Source: Citrobacter amalonaticus
Lineage (GTDB): Bacteria > Pseudomonadota > Gammaproteobacteria > Enterobacterales > Enterobacteriaceae
Length of the DNA: 64,000 nt
Assembly (NCBI RefSeq): GCF_018323885.1
Contig: NZ_AP024585.1
Span: forward strand, 2,542,001-2,606,000
Direction: 5' to 3'
Part shown: positions 1 through 10,048 of the stretch, piece by piece
Layout of the letters: each line of letters begins with the position of its first letter
Position numbering within the stretch: position 1 is the first letter of the stretch
Translations under genes and position numbers: made by a program
Notes under the pieces: model-generated
What the model saw: only the letters and a program-made list of their open reading frames with translations
Databases searched by the model: none
Told to the model about the DNA's origin: nothing

Positions 1-40
1 GATATTCCGTATCGAATTTTTACAATTGGGATGTCAGTTG

Positions 41-2227
41 ATGAATACGATAACAAAAATTTCTCCACGCCCTCTGGCGCTTTTGATTGCCACAGCATTA
101 AGCGGAAATGCATTCGCCGCAGACGACGTTCTGAACGACGGTGAAACGATGGTCGTCCAGGCCACCGCCGAAGAAGCTCTCAAACAACAACCCGGTGTTT
201 CTATTATCACCGCCAAAGACATTGAAAAATCCCCACCGGTCAACGACCTCTCCGATATTATTCGCACCATGCCCGGTGTGAACCTGACGGGCAACAGCGC
301 CAGCGGCAGTCGGGGAAATAACCGTCAGATTGATATTCGCGGCATGGGTCCGGAAAACACGCTGATCCTGATTGACGGCGTACCGGTCACCTCGCGAAAC
401 TCGGTGCGCTATAGCTGGCGCGGGGAGCGTGATACCCGTGGTGACACAAACTGGGTACCGGCAGAGATGGTCGAGCGTATTGAGGTGCTGCGCGGCCCGG
501 CAGCGGCACGTTACGGTTCCGGCGCGGCGGGTGGCGTCGTAAATATCATCACTAAACGGCCAACGAACGACTGGCATGGCTCGCTGTCTCTTTATACCAA
601 CCAGCCCGAGAACAGCAAAGAAGGTGCCACCAGGCGAGCGAACGTCAATCTGAGCGGCCCGCTCATTGACGATGTTCTCACCATGCGTTTGTATGGCAAC
701 ATCAACAAAACTGACGCCGATGCGGCGGATATCAATACCCGGCAAAATGGATCCTATGCCGCAGGGCACGAAGGGGTGCGCAATAAAGACATCAACGCCC
801 TGCTCTCCTGGAAACTGACGCCACAGCAAATTGTCGATTTTGACTACAGCTACAATCGTCAGGGCAATATCTATGCCGGGGATACCCAGTATAGCAACGC
901 TAACGTCAGTCCTGACGGGCTGGTCAGTACCCTTTACGGCGATGAAACCAACCGGATGTATCGTCAGTCGTGGGGGCTGACGCATAACGGCATCTGGGAC
1001 TGGGGGCAGTCTACATTCGGCGTCTACTACGAAAAAACCAATAACACCCGAATGCAGGAAGGCTCGACCGGTAAAGTGGAAGGGATGATCAATAACACCG
1101 AATACGCCACCAGCCGCCTGGAATCTTATCGTTCTTCCGGAGAACTCAACATCCCTGTCTTCTGGCTGGTTGATCAAACCCTGACGGTGGGTGCGGAGTG
1201 GAACCGTGACGAACTCAACGATCCGGCGTCTATGCAGGCCACCAGCGCATCCGGCGTGCAGATTGGCAATGTCTCCGGTGACGCCTCCAGTCGCAGTTCC
1301 AAAAATAGCGCCACGCTCACCGGTATATATCTGGAAGATAATATCGAAGCGCGGCCTGGCACGGATATTATTCCGGGGATCCGTTTTGACTATCACGACG
1401 AATTTGGCAGCAACTGGAGCCCCAGTCTGAATATGTCGCAGGAACTGGGCGATCTGTTTAAGCTGAAAGCCGGGATTGCGCGCGTCTTTAAAGCGCCAAA
1501 CCTGTATCAGTCCAGCGAGGGATATTTGCTCTCCACGCGCGGCAACGGGTGTCCGAATACTATCGCCACCGGCAGTTGTTATCTGCTGGGTAATCCGGAT
1601 CTGGACCCGGAAATCAGTATTAACAAAGAGATCGGCCTGGAATTTAATTACGCTGGGTGGGATGCGGGAATCACCTGGTTCCGTAATGACTATAAGAATA
1701 AAATCGTCGCCGGGACCGATATTATCGGTTACGCCTCCAACGGAAATAACATCCTGCAATGGGAAAATGGTGGCAAAGCGATTGTCGAAGGTCTGGAAGG
1801 TAACGTGGTGATTCCGCTGGTGCCGGAAACGTTAAGCTGGCGCACAAACGCGACGTATATGATCAAATCAGAGAACAAGGACACCGGTAACCCGCTCTCC
1901 GTGATCCCGAAATACACCATTAATACCCTGCTCGACTGGCAGGTGAACGACAAGCTTTCCACGCAGCTACAGTGGACGCAGTACGGTCGACAAAAACCGC
2001 GCGAGTATGCTGAAACGCGCAACGAAACGGGTGCCATGTCGGATAAGGAGATAGGTGCCTACGCGGTTGTCGGACTCGGCGCTAATTACCAGATGACGAA
2101 AAACTTGCGCCTGAATGCCGGGATCAGTAACCTCTTCGACAAGCGGATCTATCGTGAAAACGATGGTGCCTCAACCTACAACGAACCCGGACGCGCTTAC
2201 TATGCGGGCGTAACGATGTCATTCTAA
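41..2227 (+). CDS. IroN-like TonB-dependent catecholate siderophore receptor
   Basis: Outer-membrane 22-strand barrel receptor of the FepA/IroN family that would import ferric catecholates (enterobactin or salmochelin-type) using TonB energy. The 728-residue protein starts with a signal peptide ending AFA at residues 24-26, then a TonB box (ETMVV, about 35-39), a plug domain with the family motifs GNNRQIDIRGMGPENTLILI and RGPAAARYGSGAAGG, and ends in a terminal Phe typical of barrels (YYAGVTMSF). From memory the sequence is closer to Salmonella IroN than to E. coli FepA, for example KQQPGV and TKRPTNDWHGSLSLYTNQPE. I chose the ATG at 41 over the in-frame TTG at 26 because it places the signal peptide at the N-terminus. 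No iroBCDE genes are nearby, so it is an orphan receptor. It sits next to yciA and tonB. Only 40 bases of upstream DNA are visible, so a Fur box cannot be judged. Confidence 0.88.
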   Translation: MNTITKISPRPLALLIATALSGNAFAADDVLNDGETMVVQATAEEALKQQPGVSIITAKDIEKSPPVNDLSDIIRTMPGVNLTGNSASGSRGNNRQIDIRGMGPENTLILIDGVPVTSRNSVRYSWRGERDTRGDTNWVPAEMVERIEVLRGPAAARYGSGAAGGVVNIITKRPTNDWHGSLSLYTNQPENSKEGATRRANVNLSGPLIDDVLTMRLYGNINKTDADAADINTRQNGSYAAGHEGVRNKDINALLSWKLTPQQIVDFDYSYNRQGNIYAGDTQYSNANVSPDGLVSTLYGDETNRMYRQSWGLTHNGIWDWGQSTFGVYYEKTNNTRMQEGSTGKVEGMINNTEYATSRLESYRSSGELNIPVFWLVDQTLTVGAEWNRDELNDPASMQATSASGVQIGNVSGDASSRSSKNSATLTGIYLEDNIEARPGTDIIPGIRFDYHDEFGSNWSPSLNMSQELGDLFKLKAGIARVFKAPNLYQSSEGYLLSTRGNGCPNTIATGSCYLLGNPDLDPEISINKEIGLEFNYAGWDAGITWFRNDYKNKIVAGTDIIGYASNGNNILQWENGGKAIVEGLEGNVVIPLVPETLSWRTNATYMIKSENKDTGNPLSVIPKYTINTLLDWQVNDKLSTQLQWTQYGRQKPREYAETRNETGAMSDKEIGAYAVVGLGANYQMTKNLRLNAGISNLFDKRIYRENDGASTYNEPGRAYYAGVTMSF

Positions 2228-2233
2228 TCACCC

Positions 2234-2256
2234 AAACGCCCGTCTCGCGGGCGTTT
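2234..2256 (+). terminator. Rho-independent terminator after the receptor gene
   Basis: A perfect 9-bp stem (AAACGCCCG / CGGGCGTTT) with a 5-base loop lies 6 bases after the stop codon. The following tract is C/T-rich rather than a pure T-run. Confidence 0.75.
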
Positions 2257-2326
2257 CCCCTCTGTTCTCCATGCTAAAATCATAGTAGCATCGCGCCTGA
2301 AATTTTTTTCTACAGTCGGTTTTACA

Positions 2327-2725
2327 ATGACAACAACAACTCACGCCCCGCAGGGCGAACTGGTTTTACGCACACTGGCTATGCCTGCCGATACCAATGC
2401 CAACGGTGATATTTTTGGCGGCTGGCTGATGTCGCAGATGGATATTGGCGGTGCTATTCAGGCCAAAGAGATTGCCCATGGTCGCGTGGTGACCGTCCGC
2501 GTGGAAGGAATGAGCTTTCTGCGTCCGGTTGCCGTCGGCGATGTGGTATGTTGCTACACCCGTTGCGTGAAGCGCGGAACCACTTCCGTCAGCATCAATA
2601 TTGAAGTCTGGGTCAAGAAAGTGGCGTCAGAGCCAATTGGCCAGCGCTACAAAGCGACAGAGGCACTGTTTATCTACGTCGCGGTAGATCCAGACGGTAA
2701 ACCCCGCCCGCTACCGGTAGAATAA
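2327..2725 (+). CDS. yciA: Acyl-CoA thioesterase YciA
   Basis: Cytoplasmic hotdog-fold thioesterase that hydrolyses a broad range of acyl-CoA thioesters. The 132-residue length equals the E. coli protein. The family signature DTNANGDIFGGWLMSQMD lies near residues 20-38, with the conserved Asn and Asp of the active site, and the single hotdog domain fills the protein. It is transcribed alone, ends 49 bp from the convergent tonB gene, and shares a bidirectional terminator with it. In E. coli its other neighbour is yciB/yciC; here that side holds the siderophore receptor. Confidence 0.95.
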   Translation: MTTTTHAPQGELVLRTLAMPADTNANGDIFGGWLMSQMDIGGAIQAKEIAHGRVVTVRVEGMSFLRPVAVGDVVCCYTRCVKRGTTSVSINIEVWVKKVASEPIGQRYKATEALFIYVAVDPDGKPRPLPVE

Positions 2726-2731
2726 ATACAA

Positions 2732-2756
2732 AAAAGCCTCCATTACGGAGGCTTTT
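2732..2756. terminator. Bidirectional terminator between yciA and tonB
   Basis: Stem AAAAGCCTCC / GGAGGCTTTT with loop ATTAC, flanked by A-run and T-run, so it can serve both convergent genes. Confidence 0.9.
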
Positions 2757-2773
2757 ACGTTATCACCAGATGA

Positions 2774-3490
2774 TCATTCGATTTGCGTGGTGCCGTTCAG
2801 ACGGAAGACGATATTCACGACCAGCCCTGAACCCGGTTTACCGGCTTCATAGCGCCATCTGCGCATCGCATTCTTCACTTCACGTTCAAACATGTTAGCC
2901 GGTTGCGCTGACACGATTTGTACGTTGTCCACCCGGCCATCGGACGTAACATCAAACTTCACTTTTACCCGCCCCTCAATGCGTAATGCCTGAGCGCGCG
3001 CAGGATACTGCGGCTGGTTACGCGTTAACGCACGTGGACCTGCCGGAACGCTCACTGTCGGCTTGCTGGTTGCCGGCGCAGTGCTGGTGGCCGGACGCGA
3101 AGGCGCGGTATTCTCAAACGGCGACGCCGGACGCGGCTCGGCAGGTTTGACATCACGCTTCGGCTGCTCCTGTACCTTTTTCACCGGTTTCGGTTTGGGC
3201 TTGGGTTTAGGCTTCGGTTTCTCGATAACAACCGGCACCTCTTTGGGCGGTTCGGGAATCGGTTCCGGCTCAGGTTCAGGCTCGACAACCGGTTCCGGCG
3301 GCGGCTGGACAGCCTGCGGCGGTTCCAGGTCGGCTGGCGAAACCATCGTTACGGAGATGGGCTGCGCAGGGGCAGGCAATTCAATAACCTGATGTACCGA
3401 GGTATACAAGAGTCCCGCCACTAAAGCGCCATGAATGCCGACAGAAAGTAGCGTCGGCCAGGGAAAGCGACGAGGTAAATCAAGGGTCAT
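2774..3490 (-). CDS. tonB: Energy transducer TonB
   Basis: Inner-membrane protein that works with ExbB/ExbD to transmit proton-motive force to outer-membrane receptors. The predicted 238-residue form (start MTLDLPRRF, as in E. coli; 239 there) has one N-terminal membrane helix with the SxxxH motif (SVGIHG), then a periplasmic Glu-Pro block (PEPEPEP) and a Lys-Pro block (KPKPKPKPKPKPV) at about residues 70-120, and a C-terminal domain with the YPARAQ motif that contacts TonB boxes. Longer in-frame starts upstream (up to 3541) were rejected because they add residues absent from the family. A Fur-like site lies upstream. Its direct neighbourhood with a TonB-dependent receptor is notable. Confidence 0.97.
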   Translation of the reverse strand: MTLDLPRRFPWPTLLSVGIHGALVAGLLYTSVHQVIELPAPAQPISVTMVSPADLEPPQAVQPPPEPVVEPEPEPEPIPEPPKEVPVVIEKPKPKPKPKPKPVKKVQEQPKRDVKPAEPRPASPFENTAPSRPATSTAPATSKPTVSVPAGPRALTRNQPQYPARAQALRIEGRVKVKFDVTSDGRVDNVQIVSAQPANMFEREVKNAMRRWRYEAGKPGSGLVVNIVFRLNGTTQIE

Positions 3491-3537
3491 TGAAGTCATA
3501 ATCGTTTCAGTTGAAAAACCAGGCCCCAATTTTAAAT

Positions 3538-3556
3538 GCAAATAGCAATCATATTC
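3538..3556 (-). promoter_or_regulatory. Fur-like operator upstream of tonB
   Basis: On the tonB strand the sequence reads GAATATGATTGCTATTTGC, about 50 bases before the start codon. It matches roughly 10 of 19 positions of the Fur consensus. Fur repression of tonB is established in E. coli; the exact site here is inferred. Confidence 0.45.
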
Positions 3557-3702
3557 AATAAGCCATCGCCATAAGCGCCATTTTTCTCCTAAAAATTCCC
3601 TGACAATTGTACGGCCTTAACAAGGCTGTCATCTTTGCGTTGCAGTAAAGAGGCCTTTCAAATAACGTATTTAGCACTTTTACCGAACAAGGAGCCCTAT
3701 CC

Positions 3703-3999
3703 GTGCTTTATGTCATCTACGCGCAAGATAACCCGAATTCACTTGAAAAGCGTCTTTCCGTCCGCCCCGCGCATCTGGCACGACTACAGTTGCTTCACGA
3801 CGAAGGACGTCTCCTGACTGCAGGCCCCATGCCAGCGGTAGATAGTAACGATCCCGGTGCGGCAGGTTTTACCGGCTCGACGGTGATTGCTGAATTTGAC
3901 TCACTGGAAGAGGCGCAATCCTGGGCCGAGGCTGACCCGTATGTTGCCGCCGGGGTTTACGCGCAGGTTTCAGTGAAACCCTTTAAGAAGACGTTCTGA
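3703..3999 (+). CDS. yciI: YciI family protein
   Basis: Small 98-residue cytoplasmic protein of the YCII/ferredoxin-like alpha-beta fold family. It shows the typical start LYVIYAQD, a conserved His-Leu helix (RPAHLARL) and the DPY motif ([10 protein letters not shown]) near residue 80. The biochemical role of YciI in enterics is not settled; related domains take part in dehalogenation or muconolactone-type chemistry. It starts with GTG at 3703 behind an AAGGAG ribosome site, as in E. coli. It is divergent from tonB and followed by a strong hairpin. Confidence 0.93.
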   Translation: MLYVIYAQDNPNSLEKRLSVRPAHLARLQLLHDEGRLLTAGPMPAVDSNDPGAAGFTGSTVIAEFDSLEEAQSWAEADPYVAAGVYAQVSVKPFKKTF

Positions 4000-4013
4000 A
4001 AGACGTGTTCATT

Positions 4014-4033
4014 GGGCACCGCATGCGGTGCCC
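4014..4033. terminator. Palindromic terminator between yciI and yciY
   Basis: Perfect 20-bp palindrome GGGCACCGCATGCGGTGCCC between two convergent genes, 14 bp after the yciI stop. It lacks a long T-run on either side, so its strength is uncertain. Confidence 0.6.
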
Positions 4034-4040
4034 TGTTCAC

Positions 4041-4214
4041 TCAGAGGCTATGGATCGCAAACAGCAGCGAATTACGTTGCTGATTCAGGACACATTTTCT
4101 GATTGAGTGGATCCGCATATTCCGACGCGACTGTCCTTCAAGCCAACGCGCTTTACGGCGACTGGCCTGACGCAGCATCCGCCAGCGTCCCACTTCCGTT
4201 CTACTCCGCTTCAT
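4041..4214 (-). CDS. yciY: Small basic protein YciY
   Basis: Reading the minus strand from ATG at 4214 gives a 57-residue, very Arg-rich protein beginning MKRSRTEVGRWRM and ending FAIHSL. It matches my memory of E. coli YciY in length and sequence (for example SRRKARWLEGQSRRNMRIHS). The function is unknown. The high positive charge (many Arg, few acidic residues) suggests nucleic-acid or membrane-surface contact, which is only inference. It lies between yciI and clsA as in E. coli, and is convergent with yciI across the 4014-4033 palindrome. Confidence 0.88.
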   Translation of the reverse strand: MKRSRTEVGRWRMLRQASRRKARWLEGQSRRNMRIHSIRKCVLNQQRNSLLFAIHSL

Positions 4215-4355
4215 GATACCTACTCTTACAGTGCAAGAATGGGCATTATACCCCCCACAGACAGGCAGGCTAGCGCTTTTGCCGTGTTTTTATTTGCCAG
4301 ATTTATCATGACGCGTAAACTCATAACAATACGCTTTCAAAAGGATTTTTAATCT

Positions 4356-6180
<1,825 letters not shown>

Positions 6181-6189
6181 TCAAAGACA

Positions 6190-6213
6190 AGAGCCGCAAT
6201 CGCGGCTCTTTTT
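6190..6213 (+). terminator. Terminator after yciU
   Basis: Stem AGAGCCGC / GCGGCTCT with loop AATC followed by TTTTTATT. It abuts the stop codon of the convergent channel gene and may act in both directions. Confidence 0.88.
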
Positions 6214-6215
6214 AT

Positions 6216-7052
6216 TTAGTCCGGCAATTTACTGCCGCAGTGGTTACAAAATTTCGCGCTATGTTCATGCTGGCTCTGCTGGCACTGTGGGCATTGGCGC
6301 TGTTGATTCCGCTTTTGAAACGCCATGCTCATATGCGTGGTGATCAACCCAGTAGGAATGGCAATCACTGAATAGCCAATCAAAATCAGGACTGATGCTA
6401 CAATCCGCCCCAATGGCGTATGTGGCGAAATATCGCCATACCCAACCGTCGTGACGGTCACAATCGCCCAGTAGACCGACGCATTCAGCGTGGTGAATCC
6501 ATATTCCGGTCCTTCGATGAGATACATCAGCGTGCCGAAAATAATCATCAAAATGCCGATAAACGAATAAAACAGAATCAGTTGATGCCGGGCACTCATA
6601 ATCGCCCGCCAGAATACCCGTAATGAAGGCATAAAACGCAACAGCTTAAGGATCCGCAGGATACGAATGGCCCGCATAGCCCGCCAGGCAAAAACGTAAT
6701 TGAGGCTGATTTCCGGCCACAGCCACATCACATACAACGGCAGAATAGTCGCTAAATCAATTAAGCCCCAGAAGCTGAAGACATATTTCGCCGGATTCGG
6801 CCAGCTCACTAAACGCAGCAAATATTCCAGCGTAAAGACCAGCGTGATGATGAGTTCAAGCCAGACAAAAATATGCCACTCATCAAGCGTCAGGTGATAT
6901 TGCGTGCCAAGGCCCGATTCAATAAAAATAACCAGCACGCTCAACAGCGCGAACAGAGCACATAACCCCTCGCCCCGTCGCCCTGAGCGGGTGTTCAGAT
7001 CGAACAAGCGGTGATAAATCTGCCTGCGAAGCGATGACAAGGAAAACGACAC
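6216..7052 (-). CDS. Kv-type voltage-gated potassium channel with C-terminal zinc ribbon
   Basis: 278-residue inner-membrane channel of the six-helix voltage-gated family. S4 is visible as regularly spaced arginines (RAMRAIRILRILKLLRF, about residues 121-137), and the pore carries the K+ selectivity filter TVGYGD (near residue 200) followed by the S6 helix. The C-terminus holds two Cys-x2-Cys pairs (CPQC and CNHC) separated by a His-rich segment, which looks like a zinc ribbon. E. coli has Kch (about 417 residues, RCK domain) between clsA and yciI; this gene instead lies between yciU and oppF and has no RCK domain. I therefore do not call it kch. Related channels occur at this locus in Salmonella, from memory. 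Its physiological role is unknown. Confidence 0.88.
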   Translation of the reverse strand: MSFSLSSLRRQIYHRLFDLNTRSGRRGEGLCALFALLSVLVIFIESGLGTQYHLTLDEWHIFVWLELIITLVFTLEYLLRLVSWPNPAKYVFSFWGLIDLATILPLYVMWLWPEISLNYVFAWRAMRAIRILRILKLLRFMPSLRVFWRAIMSARHQLILFYSFIGILMIIFGTLMYLIEGPEYGFTTLNASVYWAIVTVTTVGYGDISPHTPLGRIVASVLILIGYSVIAIPTGLITTHMSMAFQKRNQQRQCPQCQQSQHEHSAKFCNHCGSKLPD

Positions 7053-7070
7053 GATAACCTCTGCGAAAAG

Positions 7071-7095
7071 AAGGGCTGACAGTTTGTCAGCCCTT
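7071..7095 (-). terminator. Terminator of the opp operon
   Basis: On the minus strand, stem AAGGGCTGAC / GTCAGCCCTT with a 5-base loop is followed by CTTTTC, only 5 bp after the oppF stop. Confidence 0.85.
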
Positions 7096-7099
7096 GCGA

Positions 7100-8104
7100 T
7101 TATAGCGGGTCTACTTTAAGGCAGGAAACCGCATGCCGGAAACTGCCTTCCAGTACCGGACGCGTTTTCGCACATTCCGGGCCGGCTATCGGACAACGGG
7201 TACGGAATACACAGCCTGACGGCGGGTTAATCGGTGACGGCAATTCCCCTTCCAGTAGCTGAATCGTCTTGTTCTTTTCCAGATCGGGATCGGGAATCGG
7301 TACCGCCGACATCAGCGCTTTAGTGTAGGGATGCAGTGGGTTGTGATAGACCTCGTCATAGGTCCCCAGTTCCACGGCATGACCCAGATACATCACCAGC
7401 ACGCGATCAGAGATATGTTTTACGACCGCCAGGTCATGAGCGATGAAGATCAGCGACAGCCCCATTTCCCGCTGAAGCTGCTGCAAGAGGTTGACGACCT
7501 GCGCCTGAATTGACACGTCCAACGCGGAGACCGGCTCATCGCAGATGATCAGCTTCGGCTCCAGAATCAACGCCCGGGCAATCCCGATACGCTGGCACTG
7601 ACCGCCCGAAAACTCATGCGGATAGCGGTTAATCAGGTTTGGCAGTAAGCCCACCTTCATCATCATCGCTTTCACCCGATCGCGCACTTCCTGACGCGGT
7701 AATTTCGGATGATAGGTCCGCAGCGGTTCAGCGATGATTTCACCAATGGTCATGCGAGGGTTCAGCGATGCCAGCGGATCCTGGAAAATCATCTGAATAT
7801 CACTGCGAACGTCCCGCCATTCATCGGGGTTCATCCCCAGCAGGTCTTTACCCAACCATGCCACCCGACCATCGGTCGCTTTTACCAGCCCGATAATGGC
7901 CCGGGCAAAGGTCGACTTCCCGCAGCCGGATTCGCCAACGACCCCCAGCGTCTCTCCTTCATACAGCCGCAGCGTCACGCCATCGACTGCCTTCAGCGTT
8001 TTTGAGGGCTGCCAGAACCACTGCTTGCCATCTTTAATATCGAAATGCACCTTCAGATCGGCGATTTCCAGGAGGACTTTACGTTTTTCATCTACAGCGT
8101 TCAT
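7100..8104 (-). CDS. oppF: Oligopeptide ABC importer ATPase OppF
   Basis: Second ATPase of the OppABCDF oligopeptide importer (334 residues as in E. coli), on the cytoplasmic face of the inner membrane. It shows Walker A GESGCGKST (near residue 57), signature FSGGQCQRIGIARAL, Walker B LIICDEP, and the C-terminal oligopeptide/dipeptide extension (SGCVFRTRCP) that holds an Fe-S cluster in related proteins. Its ATG overlaps the oppD stop by 4 bp (coordinates 8101-8104), so the two are translationally coupled. It is the last gene of the operon, before the terminator at 7071. Confidence 0.97.
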   Translation of the reverse strand: MNAVDEKRKVLLEIADLKVHFDIKDGKQWFWQPSKTLKAVDGVTLRLYEGETLGVVGESGCGKSTFARAIIGLVKATDGRVAWLGKDLLGMNPDEWRDVRSDIQMIFQDPLASLNPRMTIGEIIAEPLRTYHPKLPRQEVRDRVKAMMMKVGLLPNLINRYPHEFSGGQCQRIGIARALILEPKLIICDEPVSALDVSIQAQVVNLLQQLQREMGLSLIFIAHDLAVVKHISDRVLVMYLGHAVELGTYDEVYHNPLHPYTKALMSAVPIPDPDLEKNKTIQLLEGELPSPINPPSGCVFRTRCPIAGPECAKTRPVLEGSFRHAVSCLKVDPL

Positions 8105-9114
8105 GCCAGATCCTCCACCGGTTTAAAGCAGGCACGCAGGCGACCTGGACTGAACTCCTCCAGCGGCGGAGTGGTGCTACAAATCTCCATCGCATGCGGA
8201 CAGCGCGGCTGGAACGGACAGCCTTTCGGCAGACGCAGTAAGTTGGGCGGGTTCCCCGGAATCGTCAGCATCTCGTCACCTTCGCCATCCAGACGCGGCA
8301 CCGCATTGAGAAGACCTATCGAATAAGGATGAACGGGCTGATAAAAGACATCGCGGGCATTACCGTATTCCATCGTCCGACCGGCATACATCACCAGCAC
8401 TTTGTCGCAGATCCCGGCCACCACCCCAAGATCGTGGGTAATCATGATGATGGCGGTGTTGAATTCACGCTTCAGTTCATTGAGAAGCGTCATGATTTGC
8501 GCCTGCACGGTAACATCCAGGGCGGTCGTCGGTTCGTCGGCAATCAGTAACTTCGGCCGGCACAGCAGCGCCATTGCGATCATCACGCGCTGACGCATAC
8601 CGCCAGAAAATTCATGCGGGAACATTTTCATCCGCTTACGCGCTTCCGGCATTTTGACCGCATCCAGCATTCTGACCGACTCTTCAAACGCCTCCGCTTT
8701 GCTCATGCTTTTATGCAGCATCAGCACTTCCATCAGTTGCTCCCCGACACGCATGTAGGGATTCAGCGAGGTCATCGGGTCCTGAAAAATCATCGAGATT
8801 TGCTCGGCGCGCAGCTTATTCAGTTCGTACTCCGGCAGATTGAGGATCTCGCGGCCGCTAAACGTCGCCGAACCGCCTATCCGGCCATTCGCGGCCAGCA
8901 GCCCCATCAACGCAAACGCGGTCTGTGATTTACCTGAACCAGACTCACCGACGATGCCGAGGGTTTCTCCGGCGCGCAGCGTAAAGTTCAAATCATTCAC
9001 CGCGGTGACATCACCGTCCGGGGTACTGAACGACACACGAAGATCTTTTACGTCCAGCAGTGCGTTAGCCCTTTGCTGCGCGAACGGCACGCCTGCAGTT
9101 TCAATTACGCTCAT
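8101..9114 (-). CDS. oppD: Oligopeptide ABC importer ATPase OppD
   Basis: First ATPase of the Opp importer, 337 residues. Walker A GESGSGKSQ, signature FSGGMRQRVMIAMAL, Walker B LLIADEPTTALD and H-loop MITHDLGV are all present, plus the C-terminal Opp-type Cys motif (KGCPFQPRCPHA). It forms the heterodimeric motor with OppF. It lies 11 bp downstream of oppC and overlaps oppF by 4 bp. Confidence 0.97.
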   Translation of the reverse strand: MSVIETAGVPFAQQRANALLDVKDLRVSFSTPDGDVTAVNDLNFTLRAGETLGIVGESGSGKSQTAFALMGLLAANGRIGGSATFSGREILNLPEYELNKLRAEQISMIFQDPMTSLNPYMRVGEQLMEVLMLHKSMSKAEAFEESVRMLDAVKMPEARKRMKMFPHEFSGGMRQRVMIAMALLCRPKLLIADEPTTALDVTVQAQIMTLLNELKREFNTAIIMITHDLGVVAGICDKVLVMYAGRTMEYGNARDVFYQPVHPYSIGLLNAVPRLDGEGDEMLTIPGNPPNLLRLPKGCPFQPRCPHAMEICSTTPPLEEFSPGRLRACFKPVEDLA

Positions 9115-9125
9115 GGCTGCACTCC

Positions 9126-10034
9126 TTAACGGTCTTTCGGGTCGAGGGCATCACGCAAGCCATCGCCAATAAAGTTAAAACAGAACAACGTCACCACCAG
9201 AAAAGCGGCCGGGAACAGCAGTAGCCACGGCGACACTTCCATCGAGTTGGCGCCATCGCTCAGCAACGCGCCCCAACTGCTCAGCGGCTCCTGCGTCCCC
9301 AGCCCCAGGAAGCTGAGGAACGATTCGAACAGGATCATGCTTGGCACCAGCAAGGAGGCGTACACCACCACCACGCCCAGCACGTTAGGCACAATATGAC
9401 GCAGGACGATGTTACCGGTCGACACGCCGCCCACCTGCGCGGCTTCAATAAATTCTTTCCGCTTCAGGCTCAGGGTTTGCCCGCGCACAATACGCGCCAT
9501 ATCCAGCCAGGAAACCATCCCGATCGCCACAAAAATCAGCAGAATATTTTGCCCGAAGAAGGTGACCAGCAGGATAACGAAGAACATAAACGGGAAGGAG
9601 TTGAGGATTTCCAGCAGGCGCATCATCACCGAGTCGATTTTGCCGCCCAGATAGCCTGAAAGCGAGCCGTACAGCGTCCCCACGACCACCGCAACGAGCG
9701 CGGCCGCGATGCCGACCATCAGCGAGATCCGCCCGCCAATCGCCACGCGCACCAGCAGGTCGCGTCCAGAGGAGTCGGTACCAAAATAGTGACCAGACTC
9801 GCTATCCGGCGCGCTGGACATCATGCCCCAGTCGGTATCGAAGTAGGTGAACTGCGACAGCATCGGTGCCAGCGTCACGAACAGCGCAATCATCACCAAC
9901 ACGATCAGACTGGCAACCGCAGCGCGGTTATGCATAAAACGACGGCGAGCATCCTGCCACAGGCTGCGCCCCTCGACCTCCAGCTTCTCACTGAAATTCT
10001 CCAGCGCTTCGCTGTTTTTCTTACCTAACATCAT
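9126..10034 (-). CDS. oppC: Oligopeptide ABC importer permease OppC
   Basis: 302-residue inner-membrane permease with an N-terminal cytoplasmic segment, a first helix (near 40-60) and five helices in the binding-protein-dependent transport domain. The EAA motif that docks the ATPase is visible as EAAQVGGVSTGNIVLRHIVPN. It pairs with OppB to form the translocation path. It sits 14 bp after oppB and 11 bp before oppD. Confidence 0.97.
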   Translation of the reverse strand: MMLGKKNSEALENFSEKLEVEGRSLWQDARRRFMHNRAAVASLIVLVMIALFVTLAPMLSQFTYFDTDWGMMSSAPDSESGHYFGTDSSGRDLLVRVAIGGRISLMVGIAAALVAVVVGTLYGSLSGYLGGKIDSVMMRLLEILNSFPFMFFVILLVTFFGQNILLIFVAIGMVSWLDMARIVRGQTLSLKRKEFIEAAQVGGVSTGNIVLRHIVPNVLGVVVVYASLLVPSMILFESFLSFLGLGTQEPLSSWGALLSDGANSMEVSPWLLLFPAAFLVVTLFCFNFIGDGLRDALDPKDR

Positions 10035-10048
10035 CGCGAGCTCCAGTA

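Noticed and set aside
98..1759. 553-codon open frame on the minus strand
   Set aside because: Antisense shadow of the siderophore receptor gene; its translation has no recognisable family features.
6216..7052. Calling the channel gene kch
   Set aside because: It lacks the RCK domain, is much shorter than E. coli Kch, and has a zinc-ribbon-like tail.
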